Shown piece by piece: positions 1 to 11,930 of a DNA stretch of 64,000 nt. Below the pieces are notes generated by a model. It searched no databases. It worked only from the letters and a program-made list of their open reading frames with translations, and had not been told where the DNA came from. A program made the position numbers and the translations under genes. Numbering within the stretch: position 1 is the first letter of the stretch; each line of letters opens with the position of its first letter. This DNA is from Epiperipatus broadwayi (Eukaryota > Onychophora > Udeonychophora > Euonychophora > Peripatidae). The stretch is from contig JAQFVV010000022.1 of NCBI GenBank assembly GCA_028023455.1, forward strand, positions 9,009,100-9,073,099. The letters are read 5' to 3'.

Positions 1-146
1 TTTATTTTTATTTTTTTGTAGTCACTTATAGGTCAAATAAAATTATCTTGAAAGAGAGAAAAGGGACATTAAAAGATAGCATTGTTGTGTGTCAAATAAA
101 TTGATTGAAATACTGACATGTAAAATAAATAAATACATCTGCGTTG

Positions 147-720
147 TTAATTGAGATTGCGCTTTATGCAAAAAAGTGAAGCTTGTCTAAATCTTACAAA
201 GTTATATGGCTTAGTGCTTTCAGAGACCTTGAGTCTTCATAATCATAGCCTACTTTTAACTGAAGTTTAGTTGTGGTTTATGTAAAATTTATGCAAATTT
301 TATAATGACCATTTTCTGGAGATTGTAAAGCACGATTCTTTCCGATTTATTGCATAATTATCATTTGCAATAAAACATGCCTCTTTGATTTTTCATTTCA
401 CATCATTGTGCTCAGTGCACAATGCCCTTGCTATAGTGGGTTTTGGTGCTCGAAGAATATGGATCTTGCAAATGATAATTACGCAATAAACCGGAAAGAA
501 TCGAGCTTTACAATCTCCAGAAAATGGTCATTATAAAATTTGCATAAATTTTACATAAACCACAACTAAACTTCAGTTAAAAGTAGGCTATGATTATGGA
601 GACTCAAGGTCTCCGAAAGCGCTATTATGGAGACTCAAGGTCTCCGAAAGCGCTAAGCCATATAACTTTGTAAGATTTAGACAAGCTTCACTTTTTTGCG
701 TAAAGCACAATCTCAATTAA
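147..720. mobile_element. Foldback (long inverted repeat) DNA element with TTAA flanks
   Basis: The left arm (151-370) and right arm (466-716) are near-perfect reverse complements, separated by about 95 bp of unrelated sequence. Each end is bordered by TTAA (147-150 and 717-720), which would fit a piggyBac-type 4-bp target duplication. No open frame is present, so this would be a non-autonomous element. The right arm carries a 31-bp direct duplication (593-623 and 624-654) that the left arm lacks. The inverted repeat is seen directly; the superfamily assignment is inference from the TTAA alone. Confidence 0.75.
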
Positions 721-3700
721 TTACTAATCAAAGGTGAAGTAAAAACTATTATTTTACATCTGTGTTGTATGAATTTCTTTGTATTGATGTCACAGAGATT
801 GCCTTTAATGTTTTATTCTTTATTACTTTTTTTGTTTGTTTATTTCTCTTCAAATGTTAGATTGATTACATTATTCTATGATTGCCTGCTAATAATATTT
901 CACATAATAATATGATAAAATAAGAGCAGTTTATTGCTGTGGTGACATCTATAACAAGCTTGAGTAATCAATAATTTACTATATGGCAGTGCATTTACAT
1001 CTTTATTCCTAGTCCAGTTTCTAATTTTTATCTTTATCAATGAGAGACTTGGTATTAAAATCTGAAAATAATACAATTATGCATCTAGTAATCGCTTTTA
1101 ACTCCATTTTGCCATTCAAGATAAAAATCTGAAATCAAAACATCCTAATGTTTTGAAATTTAAGACAATCTGTCTGAATCGTTATATTGCTGTAATTCTA
1201 CATCAAGAAATACATATTTTAGTCCTCTTAGTTCTCCATAGATGGCGAGAGAGTAGAGAACTGCTTTTATTTTGATATATATTGCACAAGGTAAAGGATA
1301 CTTAACATATGTATAAAACAAAATAAATTTACTGTTCCCATGAATAAATTTATTTTATCTTATTTAAATTAATTCAGCAGATTTTAAAATTGATATATAT
1401 ATATATTATTATCAGCTATTGGTAAGAAATGCATTGAACTATTTAAAGCGATTTTACATAGTATTTAATATATAACATTTTATTTGAAAGTAAAAAAGTG
1501 GGAATAATATATAAAACATATATATGTACTAATTTTCATTTAAATTTGATTATGGAAAAGATCATCATCATTTTTAATTATTATTAATCCACCTCAACAT
1601 GAAGGTTTCTTGAAGTTTCGTCCAGTTTTTTCAATTCCTAATTTTTTTTTCACATCACATCAACAAATTTCATTATTTCGTCCCTCCATCTCACATGTAG
1701 TCTCATTCTGGGTCTTATAATCTCTTGAAATGAATCTAAGATTTAACTGTCTATTGTTTATCATTTTTTCTACCAGTAAGATCAGCCTTGCTCTATTTTA
1801 ATCTTAATTCGTTGAATGAAGTGACTGATATCTATTTATTCATTCACCCAAGTATTTCGCTTTTGATCCATTCTTTGTACTCCTAACATACATCTTTATG
1901 TATTTCATTTAACGGTTTGAAATCTCTATATTGGAAAATATACACATATCTTTTTCATATTTATTTATAGTATTTAACAAACCTATGAAGTGCGTTTCTT
2001 TTTTCTTTTTTTTTTAGAAAGCATTTACTTGAAACAGAATTGTTAATGATTATTTAAAATTAGTTCGGTAATGAATTATATCTGTATTTTCAGGCTAATC
2101 TATTAAAATATTACCAATATTAGATCTTTTAAATGAATGTTACCCTTTTGCATGTCCACCTGTCATAAACCAACAGACAGAAAAGAGAATTTAAAGAAAA
2201 ACTAGTAGGGATTAAAATTAGAAATTTTACGTTTCTGACGCCATGTTATAAAAGCAAAATGCTTTAATTATAGGGTAGATGATCCTGCAGAAGGCGGGGA
2301 AGGTTCTCCATCTAATCTGTTGCACGCCATCTAGCAATGATAGAAGAAAAGTATTTTAGGTAGAAAAAAATTAGATTAAAACAAAATCAATTAAACGCAA
2401 TTCTTAATGCTACATTACCTTTGGAAGTTGGTTAAAGAAACGGTACGTCTGTTGGGCACCTAATTTTAATACCGGTCTTTTGCTGGAGTTTGCTATCCAT
2501 TATAATTTAGTCTACCGGGACCCTCAAAACGGTTTTGTTAGGATTATACTGAGAAAAAGTCGCGAATGATTGTGTGGGCAATCTAAAGGGATTTTAAAAT
2601 CATTTTAACGTGAGTCCAAATGAATTAATTGGGACAGTTGATTTCAATATATTTTATTGTTTTAAAGTTAATTAAATTAGATTCGATCATTGAACTTTAC
2701 TTGATAAAGAGAAAAAAGTTTTGTGGTATGAAATAATATTCTCTTCAAAGCAATTTAAATATAAATAACCCTTTAATGCTCGAAGAAGTGAATTTAATTT
2801 TCAATGCAATTATTGCATTAGAAATTTTTATATGAACATTCAATTATATTTTATTTATCTGCATATTGATATAATTAAATATTTTAAATAATGTATGAGT
2901 TATATATATATAGCAGACATTCGTAAACGAAAAAAGGAGGAGGTGGAGGCTATAGTAACTAATCAATACGTAAATCACAAATACGTCCATAAATATCACA
3001 GTAATGGTTCTTCAGACTGTTTGATATGTTGCAATACTCTATTTTATTTAACTTCTGTAGGCAAAACTTTTTTTTTTTTTTTAAAGAAAGGTCATTATTT
3101 ATTTTGTTTTTAACAACATATTCCAAGTCAAAATAAATTGATACCGCATCTTTTTAACCTTTTTTTGAAATAACATTAATAACAAAAATAGATAAGGTTT
3201 TTTTTTTTTTAATTATCTTTTATATTAAATTATAATGTTCTACATTTATCTTTGATCATATAGTGATTATCTCACTACCCTGGAACGTGAATGATCTAGG
3301 ATTCGAATTTGAGTGGAACTTATAATTTTTTTAAGTAGCTGAACATTTTCAAGTTAGTTTAGGATGTTTCAATTTGTTAATACATAAATAAAATGGTTAG
3401 TTATATAATCATTGGTCAATAAATAGGTCTCTATTTTTAGTGAGAAGGTAAACCAAGAGAGAATGTTTAAACCTTCACTAATTGACACTTTATTAATCTT
3501 GTAATATTTTATCGTCTTAAATATTTTTATTTGGTAGATTATAAAAGACTACTTGCAGAGAGTAATTTAGAGCTATTTGTCTTTTTTTATGTATGTTATT
3601 TCCTCTGCCTAAATGTGGCACCTATTAGGTAATAGTGTTATACAATTGAGTGCTTGACTGTCTACAGTGATGTAATTTAACATACTTACATAACTTATTT

Positions 3701-4250
3701 TAACATTTCAATTTTTTTAAAAAAAAAAACATATAAAAATTTAATGTATTAAAAACTTATTCTAAAGAGGTAAGCTTGTATAATTTCTTTTATATTCAAT
3801 TAAGATTTTATGTTAATTTTTTAATGCTTAAATTAGAATATAATGAAGTACTACAAAAGAAAGCAGACAAATTTATACTGATGTTGGTAATGTTTTTTTT
3901 TTTTAGTTTTATTAGTTATATAATTTTTTATTTGAGATTTTCCAAATTAAGTATTACTAGTATGGTGGAAGAAAAAGAATGTTATGGAATTATTCAAAAA
4001 TTAATTAAAAACTGTTTTATAAATCAAAATGAAGGCATTTATTACAGGAGTTTTTGATTACATAGTCAACTAGTTCTAAACAAATAATACAATGAATGAA
4101 TTCTTAATGAAGGGAGGAGAAAAATAGCAATGATGATAATCATAGGAATGATGATAATATAGTGTAACATGCAATGAAACAATGAGATATTAATTAACAT
4201 ATTTCATACAATACATTGAATCAATGTAGGGATATATTAATTATTGTTGA
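721..4250. other. AT-rich DNA with no recognisable gene
   Basis: This stretch holds homopolymer runs and short open frames (for example at 2895-3113 and 3776-4057) whose translations are low-complexity and match no family I recognise. The part at about 2260-2640 is less AT-rich than its surroundings and may be an old repeat, but nothing in it can be named. Around 3270-3320 there is a weak tRNA B-box-like string (ggattcgaatt), insufficient for a call. Confidence 0.5.
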
Positions 4251-4254
4251 TAGG

Positions 4255-4330
4255 AGGTTGCCTTGACAACAGTTTGAAATTGTTGATTGTTATCTATATT
4301 GGAATTGTCTAAGTATTGACTGATTTCTAA
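4255..4330 (+). repeat. Family E dispersed repeat (TTGCCTTGACAACAG type)
   Basis: This is one of five copies in the window of a roughly 70-90 bp segment. It starts near ttgccttgacaacagttt, continues through an attgttgattgtta core and ends near tctaagtattgactgattt. The other copies are at 6829-6893 (minus), 30861-30912 (plus), 36385-36468 (minus) and 61160-61235 (minus). No coding potential or terminal repeats are visible. It may be the conserved tail of a larger SINE or LINE. Confidence 0.55.
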
Positions 4331-4656
4331 TATTAATATTGTGCAGTATTAATTTTGCATACCTATTTTATATGCTTGCCAAATATTTATTAGTTTTATG
4401 TTTGACCTAGTAATGCTAGAGAATAACACACAGCCATACTATCATACTATACTTTGAAATATGGCTGTCATAAATTCATAAACAATTTATTTTCATGACA
4501 ATTGTCAAGAGCCTTCATTTATAGGAAGAAGATTTACAGTAATGGCTGGTCCATAGGTGCTACAGTACTGCAGCATTGATGGAATAAAATGCAAAAATTA
4601 TTTAGAGTTATTACAGGTAAACAGTGATGGTGAAATAAAATTATTATTACGCAATA

Positions 4657-5765
4657 CACCTGGGTCTCATTTTACGCGATAGATAGGTTCCTCAGAAAAC
4701 ATGCGCAAACGAAATCGCGCAAAAATAGACGTAACTTACATTGAAAAAGGGGGGATGCGGTATGTGATTTTTCAAAATTCGCATAAAAGCAATGCACCAA
4801 CGTAAAATTACTTTAAAATTCGCGCAAAAAAAAAATAAGGAAATAAAATGACTAATAAAAAATTTCAAATTTGAAAAAAATTGATACAAGACAAACTTTT
4901 TTGAACTATAATATTTAATTTTATTCAAAATAATATATTTTTATGCATAATTTACAGTATGGTTATTTACATTTTTTTATACACGTTTTAATTATTATCA
5001 CTATTTGCCGAAACACACGTTCGTTTGTACTCTCATGTTGTGTTAATGGTTTTCTGCTGACAACATAGTTAGTAATTAATCTTTGAGACGATGATTTTAT
5101 TAATTGTTTATGAACTTAGACTTATGGTAATAAAAAGACATTTATTCACCACTGCTGGGAAAAATTTAATTAAAACTAACAACTAAAAATTAAATTCTTA
5201 TTTTTGTCTTTAATTTTCAATTCCGTTTAAAAATCAAATTTCACATCACATTATTTCAAGTCGTGGTAAGTAATTTTTAAATTGTTAATTACAATTAAAA
5301 ATCAGATTTTAATTTTTAATTGTCAAATTTAATTGTGCCCACTGCTATTACTGACCTTTTAAAAATAAACTTGTGGACACTAAATGATTAATAATTGATT
5401 AAACGTTCTTTTTTAAAAAGCAAAAACAGAATGTGATTTAAAATGCAAATTAACTCCAACAATGTTTGAACAAATTTACATCATAATCTTGTAAAATTTA
5501 ATGTGTGTATACATAAAATGTGGAAATCATGATTTTAATTTCATTATTGCATAAAGTCTTACAATTATAAAGCACTGAAAATATTGAAATTACTAAGTTG
5601 AAAGTTGAATTCCAATAATGTGCTATTACTTTCAATATAACGTAAGTGCGCAAAATTTATTATTTAAAGTAATAACGCAATATCGGAGTTCGACTTCCGG
5701 TGAAACACGAATCGCGTAACTTCAAAATTGTGTTAAATAAGTCCGCATAAAAAGAGACCCAGGTG
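4657..5765. mobile_element. Tigger/pogo-like non-autonomous DNA transposon, copy 1
   Basis: This is a 1,109-bp element with perfect 12-bp terminal inverted repeats (cacctgggtctc at 4657-4668, gagacccaggtg at 5754-5765), flanked on both sides by TA (4655-4656 and 5766-5767), the target duplication of the Tc1/mariner superfamily. The sub-terminal parts are rich in acgcgat/cgcgc strings, as in Tigger/pogo elements. A sub-terminal palindrome around 5610-5690 (gctattacttt / aaagtaataacgc) could form a stem-loop. No transposase is left in this copy. A second, inverted copy lies at 50011-51305. Confidence 0.8.
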
Positions 5766-5814
5766 TATATATTTATTTGATACAGATTAAATAAGCACAG
5801 AAGATAAAATTTTG

Positions 5815-5865
5815 CATGAATGATGATGCTGATAATGATGATGATGATAATAATAGTAATAAAAC
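5815..5865. repeat. Imperfect GAT/AAT microsatellite
   Basis: A short impure run of gat, gct and aat triplets follows the Tigger-like element and precedes two tRNA-derived SINEs. It has no coding meaning. Confidence 0.6.
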
Positions 5866-5910
5866 AATTTATGAATTAATAAGATAAGAAAACATTTAGT
5901 TGTTTTTCAC

Positions 5911-5993
5911 CTTTTTTTTCTCTCATGTGTGATAGCATCAACCGGGAAGCGAACCCTCTAACCTCGCTGACCTCTCGACCACCAATGCTTGGC
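5911..5993 (-). mobile_element. tRNA-derived SINE, anticodon-arm-deleted copy
   Basis: Read on the minus strand, the element starts with gcattggtggtcgagagg (D-arm and A-box region) and keeps a clear B box (gggttcgcttcccgg) and the 3' acceptor strand ending in gatgctatcacacatg. The anticodon arm seen in the related copy at 41175-41271 is missing, so it cannot be a functional tRNA. The tail is A-rich. Confidence 0.65.
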
Positions 5994-6091
5994 TTGTTCT
6001 TCAACTTTATGCTAGCTTTCAGTTTAAAACAAATAAGAACAAGAAAATAAAATGTCATTTTGTTGTTTTTCTTTTTATATATATATATATA

Positions 6092-6173
6092 TGTCAAATG
6101 CGTTGACCAGGAAGCGAACCCGGGCCAGCTGCTTGGAAGGCAGCTATGCTAACCACTAGCCACTAACGCTTGA
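6092..6173 (-). mobile_element. tRNA-Gly(UCC)-type SINE
   Basis: The minus strand reads gcgttagtggctagtggtt, then gctgccttccaagcagc (anticodon arm with UCC), then cccgggttcgcttcctgg (T arm). This closely follows animal tRNA-Gly(UCC). After the tRNA part comes the short family tail (tttgacata) and a TA-rich simple repeat. The closest relative in this window is the copy at 27916-28018. It is a retroposed SINE or tRNA pseudogene, because the same tail recurs on other copies. Confidence 0.7.
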
Positions 6174-6828
6174 CTGTTTTTCTTTCTTTCATAATAATTT
6201 TACCACATCTCACATGGTTTGATGTTGTGGAGAGTAGCTGCAAAATCTGGAGCTCACAATCTATGTATCTTGACGCAGTTTTATATGGTTTGGTGCCATG
6301 ATAGAGTTGCATCCTGATCCAACTTTGTTATTATCTGTGCTCCAACTTTTTATGAACTTCTGAACAATAAATTATTTTGCCTAAGAATTTCCTTTCAAAT
6401 TTGCTGCCTCTTTAAAAAATGAATTAATTTTTTACATTTAACTAAAGTTATTTTTTTTATTAAATTTCCAAATTACTTGGGAATAAAAATTTAGCAGTAT
6501 ATCTTTGAATTATTATTCTAAAGACAGTTCTACCTTTTTTTTTTTGTTTTGCTGCTAAGTAAAGTTATATAATCTTTAATACTTTAAAACAGAATAATTA
6601 AAACAGAAAATACATTATTTTTTCTTGCACATTTAACTTAACGATATTTTTTATTATGACTTCAAAATTAGAAATTTGTTTTAGAATGTACTTATCTCAG
6701 CAGGGAGAAATTTGTTTGAGCCTGGATAAAGTAACTCACCACCATTTTTTAATGTCATCTGTTAAAATTCCATAGATTATAATTAGGATTTTCACTTTCC
6801 AATCATCATGTAATATATATATATCATT

Positions 6829-6893
6829 AAAATCAATCAACATTCATACAATTCCAATAACAATCAACAATCTCAATCTGTTGTCATGGCAAC
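6829..6893 (-). repeat. Family E dispersed repeat
   Basis: This is a minus-strand copy of the segment described at 4255-4330. It ends in gttgccatgacaacag (minus) and contains the attgttgattgttattgg core. Confidence 0.5.
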
Positions 6894-7349
6894 TTCTTTT
6901 ATCAATACAAACGAGTTATAATGTCCTCACTATAATTTTTTTCTTTAACAAGATTTTCTCACCATTCATTTTTTGGACAATTCTTCATTGGAAAGATTTT
7001 GAATCTATCCAATTCTCAAATAAATTCTTGTATTATATTTTTTTTTTAAATGCTGAGAATGTTCTCATTAAATAATTTATCATCGCAAACATTTTATAAG
7101 TACATAATGCCCTAAAAATGTGTGTATGTTTAGTACATTTAGTTTGATTAATAACCCAGTGTCTTTATTTTTCCTCATTCTGTCGATCACTAGTAACTAT
7201 GCTCTTATTATTACTATTTTTTTTTCCACAATCAAGATTATTAATGATATGACTTTCAAAATATACAAAACATTACACATCGATTAGAACAATTACATTA
7301 AAGTCTTCATTTCTCCTTTTTTTTATTATTAAACAACATTGGCTTTGCT

Positions 7350-8870
7350 TTGACCATGTTTACACCAAATTATATATCATTTTTCTTCTTATTTAATATT
7401 TCTAATGTTGATTTCAATGCTTTTTTATTTTCTTTAATATTTACTATATCACTTGTACATTTTAAATTATTTTTTCATATTCCATATTTCTTTGCATTTA
7501 ACTTTGATCCTATTCATTACTCTTTCCAGCTGGATATTTAGTGAGAATTGATCTTCTTGTCTTTTACTCTGTTTAGATAGTTAATTAGTTTACCATATAT
7601 TCCAACTTACTCCAGATATGAAACAATGTATTTTTTCATCTATTCTATCAAAGACCTTCTGAACATCCATAAACCAGATATAGATTATTTCCCATTTTTC
7701 TTGTGTTTTTTGCAGAGGCGGAATGATAATATCTGTTATATTTATCTTTTTTTTTAGTCCTATAATTTTTACATTCTTTTTTATTTTATTTTTACAGATT
7801 ATCATGAGCAGTGTTTAATATATGCTTTACATTGCTTCATATGTTGTCACGCAGTCCATAACCTTTTTGAAGTAAATATGCTTCATAACATTTGTGTTGT
7901 TTTCATTACCTTTTCCATCACATTCCAACACTTCTATTTTTTCAACTTATTTACGGTACTTTTAACATCTTACAGTAAAATATCATCATTATTATAAGAT
8001 GTTGATTCAGGTTCTTGAAGATTTTTTAATAATATTTTTCGTCATATTTTCTTAGAATTTATATTTGCCATAAGTTTACATTAATCATAATATTTTTCTC
8101 TATCAAAGTTTACAATGATCTTGTAATCATTTTTGTCTATACTTTCTAACATTCATTTTTACTTCTTTATATTTTGCTTTATACTATTGCTCTATAAGTT
8201 TAACCTTCTCTTTAGCTTTTAGGCATTTTATCTAAACCAGTTAATTATAAATTTCTTCCATAGCATAAGCTTGTGGTTAAAACACCTGTAGAGGTCCCTA
8301 CTATCACATTTTTATATGTATATTATCGAGGTTATAGCCTCAGTAAATATTACTAGACCAGTTAAATGTTTCTTGTGTGATTATTTTTTGATATAATGTA
8401 AATAACAGCTTGCCCCAAACCTTTATTCAGATTTTCAACTGGTAATCTAAATATTTTCATATTTGATTTTCTCCTTACAAACTGACATTTTTTATTTATT
8501 TCCATCTCTGCCATCTCAGTCAGATCTTTTCATTTCTGAAAATGAGTTTTATTTGCCTTTTAAATTTTTGTATTAATATTTGTTACCATGCAGCTACAAT
8601 ATGAATCTATGGTTGTCCCCTGAAAAACATTGACTATTTTCTTCCATTGACTTTTGTCCATTTCTGCTAGCATTACTCTAGGATCATAAATGGGAATTTT
8701 TATATCATATTAAAAGCAAAGTTTAAATATATTCATCACATTCATTTTGTTCTCCAAAGCTATATTTTTTCATAATAATTCACTAAACTCCTCAGCTTAA
8801 ACAATGTGATATGACAAGAGTGGGTCTCCCCTCCAATGCTCTCTAACTTAAGCTTGAGCAACCATACCTG
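7350..8870 (-). pseudogene. Decayed LINE coding region (RT fragments)
   Basis: On the minus strand, 7590-7805 encodes a fragment with WFMDVQKVFDRID. This matches the motif around the first catalytic Asp of LINE reverse transcriptases (usually FLDLxKAFDxV), followed by a VSWNIW stretch where RTs carry GVxxxL. Further upstream, about 8700 down to 8370, lies a long broken frame including DPRVMLAEMDKSQWK and EMAEMEINKKCQFVRRK, with at least two internal stops; I do not recognise that part. In between are lysine-rich fragments like LINE linkers (KAKEKVKLIEQ). Many stops and shifts make it dead. The family is probably RTE-like or a relative; the exact clade is unresolved. Confidence 0.5.
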
Positions 8871-9530
8871 TATTTCTGCCAAGTTTGATTCTTAGACCTC
8901 ACTGATAAAGACAAAATCCAGAAACTGATGTGTGGATGGAGAATTTAAATACTAAGAATAGGAATTTTACATACATCTGATTTTATTAATTATTCATGTT
9001 TACACTAGATGGCACTAGGGTGGTAAGCTGCTCTTATTTTTTTCATAACATAATTCAAATTTTAGAATTCCAGTCTCTTCAAATGGTAATAATATCTTTA
9101 TGGATTTCATCATCAAGAATAGTATTATATTCTATTTCATCACCTGTATCATTTGATATAAGGACATGTACTTTAATAATGATGATGTTAAAAAGTTTAG
9201 CTTTGAACCTGAATGCTATTATGTTTGCATTGATTTGGCTTATATATTATCAGTGAATCTTTTGCTTAAAATTTACATAGTAAAAATCCTATATCAACTT
9301 TATACATTGTTTCCAGATATGATGACATCACAACTATTAACTTTTGGTAATCAATCTAGCATATATCAGCTAATCCAAAAATGTATCTGGTAACCATTCA
9401 ACCAAGACTTTAAACAATTTGTTCAATAAAATTCTTTAAAATGCAAATGCTATAGCAGATAGCAATTACATTTTATGATAATTTCTGCTACTTTTGTTTT
9501 ATAAATTAGAACAATAAAAGTAGCAGTAGC

Positions 9531-9655
9531 AAATTCTCCATACAGTAGTGCCACCAAGTGCAAGCCTTCCTAACCAATAGATGCAAGAAGGTTTGTGTAT
9601 AAAATCCCTATCCAGTGCCTAGTCATCCAATATCCCCAGATTAGTTTCTAGATTT
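9531..9655 (-). repeat. Family A repeat, truncated copy
   Basis: This is a partial copy of the hammerhead-bearing family A. Plus-strand landmarks are tctccatacagtagtgccac, an aatagatgcaagaagg stretch and catccaatatccccagat. The copy ends inside the ribozyme region: the GAAA core, stem III and the 3' strand of stem I remain on the minus strand, but the CUGAUGA core half is gone. Confidence 0.6.
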
Positions 9656-9659
9656 CATT

Positions 9660-11110
9660 ATCATATTCTATGGTGATCACATGATATTTTGATGATTTTA
9701 AAACAATAAAAGTATAAAAGATCAAGTGGCACAACTCTATGGGTCCAAACATTTATCAAAAAAATTAAATATTTTAAAGCTAATAAATATATCATCATCT
9801 TTACATTTTAAAACTTATTAGATATTTCATCAAGACTTGTTGCCCTATGTTTTTAATATTAAACTAAACTGTTTTAATTTGAAAATGATTCTTAGGTTGG
9901 ATATATTATTTATTCAAAAAGTAATCAAAGTACTTTCTTTATATTATGATTATTGTATAAAAGAGCATCATACATTAATTTTTTTGGATTATTATATCTA
10001 TATATTATTTTGAATGCATTGAAATGATCATGATTAGAAAAGTATAGTATCATCTTCACAGTTTTAATTCATCAATCAACTTTCTCTCTTAATATTTTAC
10101 ATTATGTATAAAGCTCCATATTTATTTTATAATTCAGCCAAGCAAAAAATTCCATGTTTTTTTTTAATTGAGTCACTAATAATACAACCATGGTTATAAA
10201 AAAGAAATGGTTTATTACTCAAGAGTTCATCTGGAAGGACATTGTTCATTTGCAACCCATGACTTTAAGTTTCACAATCTGCCACTCTAAACCTGCATTT
10301 AACCACACAGGTTAAACCGTAAACAATGACCCTTCATAGTCTCAATAACAAAAAATTTGAAAATTTAATTGATTATAATATTTAACAACTGTTAAAAATT
10401 TAGCATAAGCATTAATTGCATCTAGAAAATGAAAGTCAACAATATTATTGGAATAGGACTTTTTTAAACACAATCGTTATTTTAATCTTAAAGCCTACTA
10501 AGTTACGATCTGTCCAAAAGTGTATGCTTACAAGAGGTTGTGTAATTTTGACTTAGTTTGAACTTAGAAGCTTCTGAATAACTTTAAGAATTTTTTTTTC
10601 CAACAAAATACAATGTTGATGATCGTCAAACGATATGTTATCAGAAATTCAGTAATAACAGGACAGTATATGTCACAAATCCAATACTATTATCTTAACT
10701 GATTTTACACCATAGTTTTATTATTATAACCAATATGACCATTAAAGTTTACAAAAAAGCAATCATTACTGATGTATAGCACAGTATAATAAGAATTAAT
10801 AATGTTCTTTTACATGAATTTTCTGAATCTAATATTGAAACCATTTTTTTTAATATAGTTGAACTTTTCTGGTCATGTTTAGAAATTCCAAGAATAGAAA
10901 ACTTTATAGTGAATTCAACACATGCAATCACTTTTACTTAATGATCTATTCTTCAAAATCTTGTACCCACCTGCTGGTCATCAGAATGAAGCATTTCATT
11001 AAAACCAATTATTTTTATTTTCAACTATGAAAAGCACTATTCTATGTTCAAGTCATGACGAATTTACAATGAGTTAAATCCAGCATCTTCCATATTTTAT
11101 AGAAAAGTTG
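9660..11110. other. No recognisable feature
   Basis: AT-rich sequence. A 60-codon minus frame at 10749-10931 has ordinary composition but no motif I recognise and no context supporting a gene. Confidence 0.4.
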
Positions 11111-11114
11111 ATCT

Positions 11115-11345
11115 GGAAAAACTCTCCATACCATAGTGCCACTCAGTGCAAGTCAGAGTAATCAATAGATGTAAAAAGGTTTGTGCACAAATTCTCTATT
11201 TAGTGCCTACTCATCCAATATCCCTAGACTAGTTTCTAGCTTGTGGTTTCATCAGTGAGGAGCCTTGGATCTGAGAACACTGTGTTACATCCATTGATTA
11301 CTCTGGCTTGCACTGAATGGCAGGCACTCTATGGAGAGTTTTTCC
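11115..11345. mobile_element. Family A foldback element
   Basis: The left part starts with aaaactctccata and the right part ends with tatggagagttttt, so the ends are inverted copies of the family A terminus. Between them are the agtaatcaatagatg / catccattgattactctgg inverted segments and one hammerhead-like motif (11213-11270, minus). No coding potential is visible. The same layout recurs at 25137-25437. Confidence 0.65.
11213..11270 (-). ncRNA. Hammerhead ribozyme-like motif (family A), degenerate
   Basis: On the minus strand the order is outer stem I (AUCCAA...UUGGAU), inner stem I (UCCUCA...UAGGGA), core CUGAUGA, a weakened stem II, GAAA, a 2-bp stem III (AC-UA-GU), then C17 as the cleavage nucleotide. 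Stem II has lost most pairs in this copy (AAC against GCU), so activity is doubtful. Its similarity to better copies at 25232-25290 and 48820-48879 makes its origin clear. Confidence 0.5.
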
Positions 11346-11740
11346 TGCTTTAACAGCTTGAACAAGCATAAGAAATGGTGATCGTGTGGTGTTTAGTGGT
11401 TTAAAAGGTCAAACTCTTAACTTTATTGTTTTTATTGTCGACATTATTTTGTCATTACAACTTAAATGAGTATGCTTGATGAAGTTATAGCTGATGTTTT
11501 AAGATCTGTTTTAGTAGTTATATAATAATACAGAAAATGACTTTGTATATTTAAGTTACTCATATACTTTTTGCAAGCTTGTGCTTTGTGAAAGACATTT
11601 GTGATCTGATCATTGTATGAAACTGTAAAAAAAATTTCTCACCAACTACTGAAAGCATTATAGATATTTTTTTAATTTTCATAAGTCATCTATTATTAAA
11701 ATTCACTTTTTAGGATTAATTATGTATACATATATTACAT

Positions 11741-11930
11741 TTTGATCTACAGGTGTCAAATAAAAAACAGATATATTAATCTTTAATAAGATTTAAATTT
11801 TATATGTAGTTCTAGAAATAATATGATAATCTGTAGCTTAGTAAATATTAATAATAATCATTAATATATTTATCTAAAGTGCATGGTATCAAAGATGTGA
11901 ATACCAAAAGTTTGACACCTGTAGATCAAA
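11741..11930. mobile_element. 190-bp MITE-like element with perfect 20-bp terminal inverted repeats
   Basis: Positions 11741-11760 (tttgatctacaggtgtcaaa) and 11911-11930 are exact reverse complements. The interior is AT-rich and non-coding. An inner CAGGTGTCAAA resembles hAT-type ends, and CTA/TAG next to it would also allow a TA-flanked mariner reading, so the superfamily is open. Confidence 0.65.
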
